From Burkholderiales bacterium (GTDB taxonomy: Bacteria > Pseudomonadota > Gammaproteobacteria > Burkholderiales > SG8-41): a DNA stretch of 6,173 nt. The translations under genes and the position numbers were made by a program. A model generated the notes under the pieces. It was not told the origin of the DNA. It saw only the letters and a program-made list of their open reading frames with translations, and did no database searches. The stretch lies in the NCBI GenBank assembly GCA_005800795.1, contig SYEN01000545.1:1-6173 (forward strand), in the 5' to 3' direction. Below are positions 5,300 through 6,173 of this stretch, in pieces (positions within the stretch are counted from its first letter, which is position 1; each line of letters opens with the position of its first letter).

Positions 5300-6173
5300 T
5301 TACCCCTCACCACACGTCCACGCTTGAAATCGGTGATGATTTCGCGCGCGGCATTATGGCCCGGCGCGCCAGTCACTCCGCCGCCGGGATGTGTGCCCGA
5401 ACCACACATGTAGAGGCCCGCCAGTGGCCCGCGATACGCGCCATGGCCCAGCAGCGGGCGAGCACTCCACAGTTGATCCAGCGTCAGCGCGCCATGGAAT
5501 ATATCGCCGCCCGTAAGGCCAAACCGGTTTTCAAGATCCAGCGGCGACAGCGCCGTGCGGGCCAGCACGCTGGCCTTGAAATTCGGCGCGTACTGCGTGA
5601 CGGTGTCGATAATCAGATCCGCCGCCGGCTCGCGGATGTCGTTCCAGTTCAATCCGTTGGGCAGCTCCGGGTTGAAGTGCTGGCAGAAGAGACTCGCCAC
5701 GTGTTGGCCTGGTGGCGCCAGGCTGTCATCCACCGTTGATGGAATCAGCACCTCAACCACCGGTTTGCGCGAGCAACCCAGCGTGCGCGCGTCAAAATAC
5801 GCCTGCTCCATGTAGTGCAGCGACGGCGCGAGGATGATGCCCGACTTGTGGTGATCCTGCGCGTGCTTGCCCGGCAGGCAGATGAACTCCGGCAACTCGG
5901 ATAACGCGACATTCATGCGGAATGTACCTGATGCGCATTTGTAGTTGCGCATGCGGCGCAGAAAATCCTCGTCGAGCGCGTGCTGCGGCACCAGCTTCGT
6001 ATACAGCAACTTCGGATTCACACCCGACACCACGCAGCGCGCTTCGATCACGCGTCCATCGGCGAGTTGCACGCCCTGCACGCCGCGCATGTCGGTCACC
6101 ACCTGAGCAACCTCGCTGCCGGTGGTGATTTCGACGCCGCGCCCCTCGGCCTCTTTGCTCATGGCCTGCGTGA
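5296..6173 (-). CDS. Phytoene-dehydrogenase/PYROXD2-like FAD oxidoreductase, C-terminal part
   Basis: The gene enters from the right edge, so its N-terminus, with the expected FAD-binding Rossmann motif, is outside the window; about 291 C-terminal residues are visible. The frame is open to the edge: T-Q-A precedes the first internal Met at 6162, matching a family pattern in which GALTQAM precedes a GVEITTGSEV segment. The C-terminal FAD signature is clear: YMCGSGTHPGGGVTGAPGHN (residues 251-270 counted from that Met), followed by AAREI. HGALTLDQLWSARP (223-236) is also typical of PYROXD2/phytoene desaturase-related proteins. Many members are poorly characterised, and no carotenoid gene is visible here, so a carotenoid substrate should not be assumed. 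The Met at 6162 is most likely internal, not the start. The TGA at 5298-5296 overlaps the SGNH lipoprotein start. Confidence 0.9.
   Translation of the reverse strand, partial: TQAMSKEAEGRGVEITTGSEVAQVVTDMRGVQGVQLADGRVIEARCVVSGVNPKLLYTKLVPQHALDEDFLRRMRNYKCASGTFRMNVALSELPEFICLPGKHAQDHHKSGIILAPSLHYMEQAYFDARTLGCSRKPVVEVLIPSTVDDSLAPPGQHVASLFCQHFNPELPNGLNWNDIREPAADLIIDTVTQYAPNFKASVLARTALSPLDLENRFGLTGGDIFHGALTLDQLWSARPLLGHGAYRGPLAGLYMCGSGTHPGGGVTGAPGHNAAREIITDFKRGRVVRGK
5303..5308 (-). promoter_or_regulatory. Ribosome binding site of the SGNH lipoprotein gene
   Basis: On the - strand GAGGGG lies a few bases before ATG 5299 (GAGG with a 5-base spacing). It is made by the last codons of the upstream oxidoreductase gene (V-R-G-K-stop). 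It supports ATG 5299 as the true start and a coupled, operon-like arrangement. Confidence 0.65.

Noticed and set aside
6160..6162. ATG at 6162 (- strand) as the start of the FAD oxidoreductase
   Set aside because: The frame stays open to the window edge, the preceding residues T-Q-A fit the family, and a start there would omit the FAD-binding domain.

Overview
The window is GC-rich and densely coding, apart from two short AT-rich patches. It reads as chromosomal DNA of a proteobacterium, most likely a betaproteobacterium. That assignment rests on the gene families: a leucine-degradation (liu-type) cluster, a stand-alone TfoX C-terminal domain protein, and DUF1289 and DUF2889 proteins. It is an inference from protein style, not a database result. 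No RNA gene, CRISPR array, transposase or integrase is visible.

Left block, + strand (1-3247). Six genes run in the same direction with short gaps or overlaps. First comes the C-terminal end of a methylcrotonyl-CoA carboxylase carboxyltransferase subunit (liuB-like). Then follow a 78-residue TfoX C-terminal domain protein, a LiuC-type methylglutaconyl-CoA hydratase, and 3-hydroxy-3-methylglutaryl-CoA lyase (liuE). Two small conserved proteins of unknown function, DUF1289 and DUF2889, complete the block. LiuB, LiuC and LiuE are successive steps that turn 3-methylcrotonyl-CoA into acetyl-CoA and acetoacetate. The biotin-carrying subunit (liuD), often found between liuC and liuE, is not there, and the TfoX-like gene sits between liuB and liuC.

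Right block, - strand (3248-6173). Read in its own direction it holds the C-terminal part of a large phytoene-dehydrogenase/PYROXD2-like FAD oxidoreductase. An SGNH (TesA/arylesterase-type) hydrolase lipoprotein is coupled to it by an ATGA overlap. After a gap of 189 bases comes a 12-TM MFS transporter with a TTG start. The two blocks converge with their stop codons directly abutting (3245-3247 and 3248-3250).

The most unexpected signal is a 36-bp imperfect direct repeat (32/36 identical) at 3236-3271 and 5262-5297. One copy covers the convergent stop codons. The other encodes the N-terminus of the SGNH lipoprotein. Together they bracket the MFS + SGNH pair, which may therefore be a separable module. 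Otherwise the window looks like ordinary catabolic and housekeeping chromosome, and I see no clear new multi-gene system.
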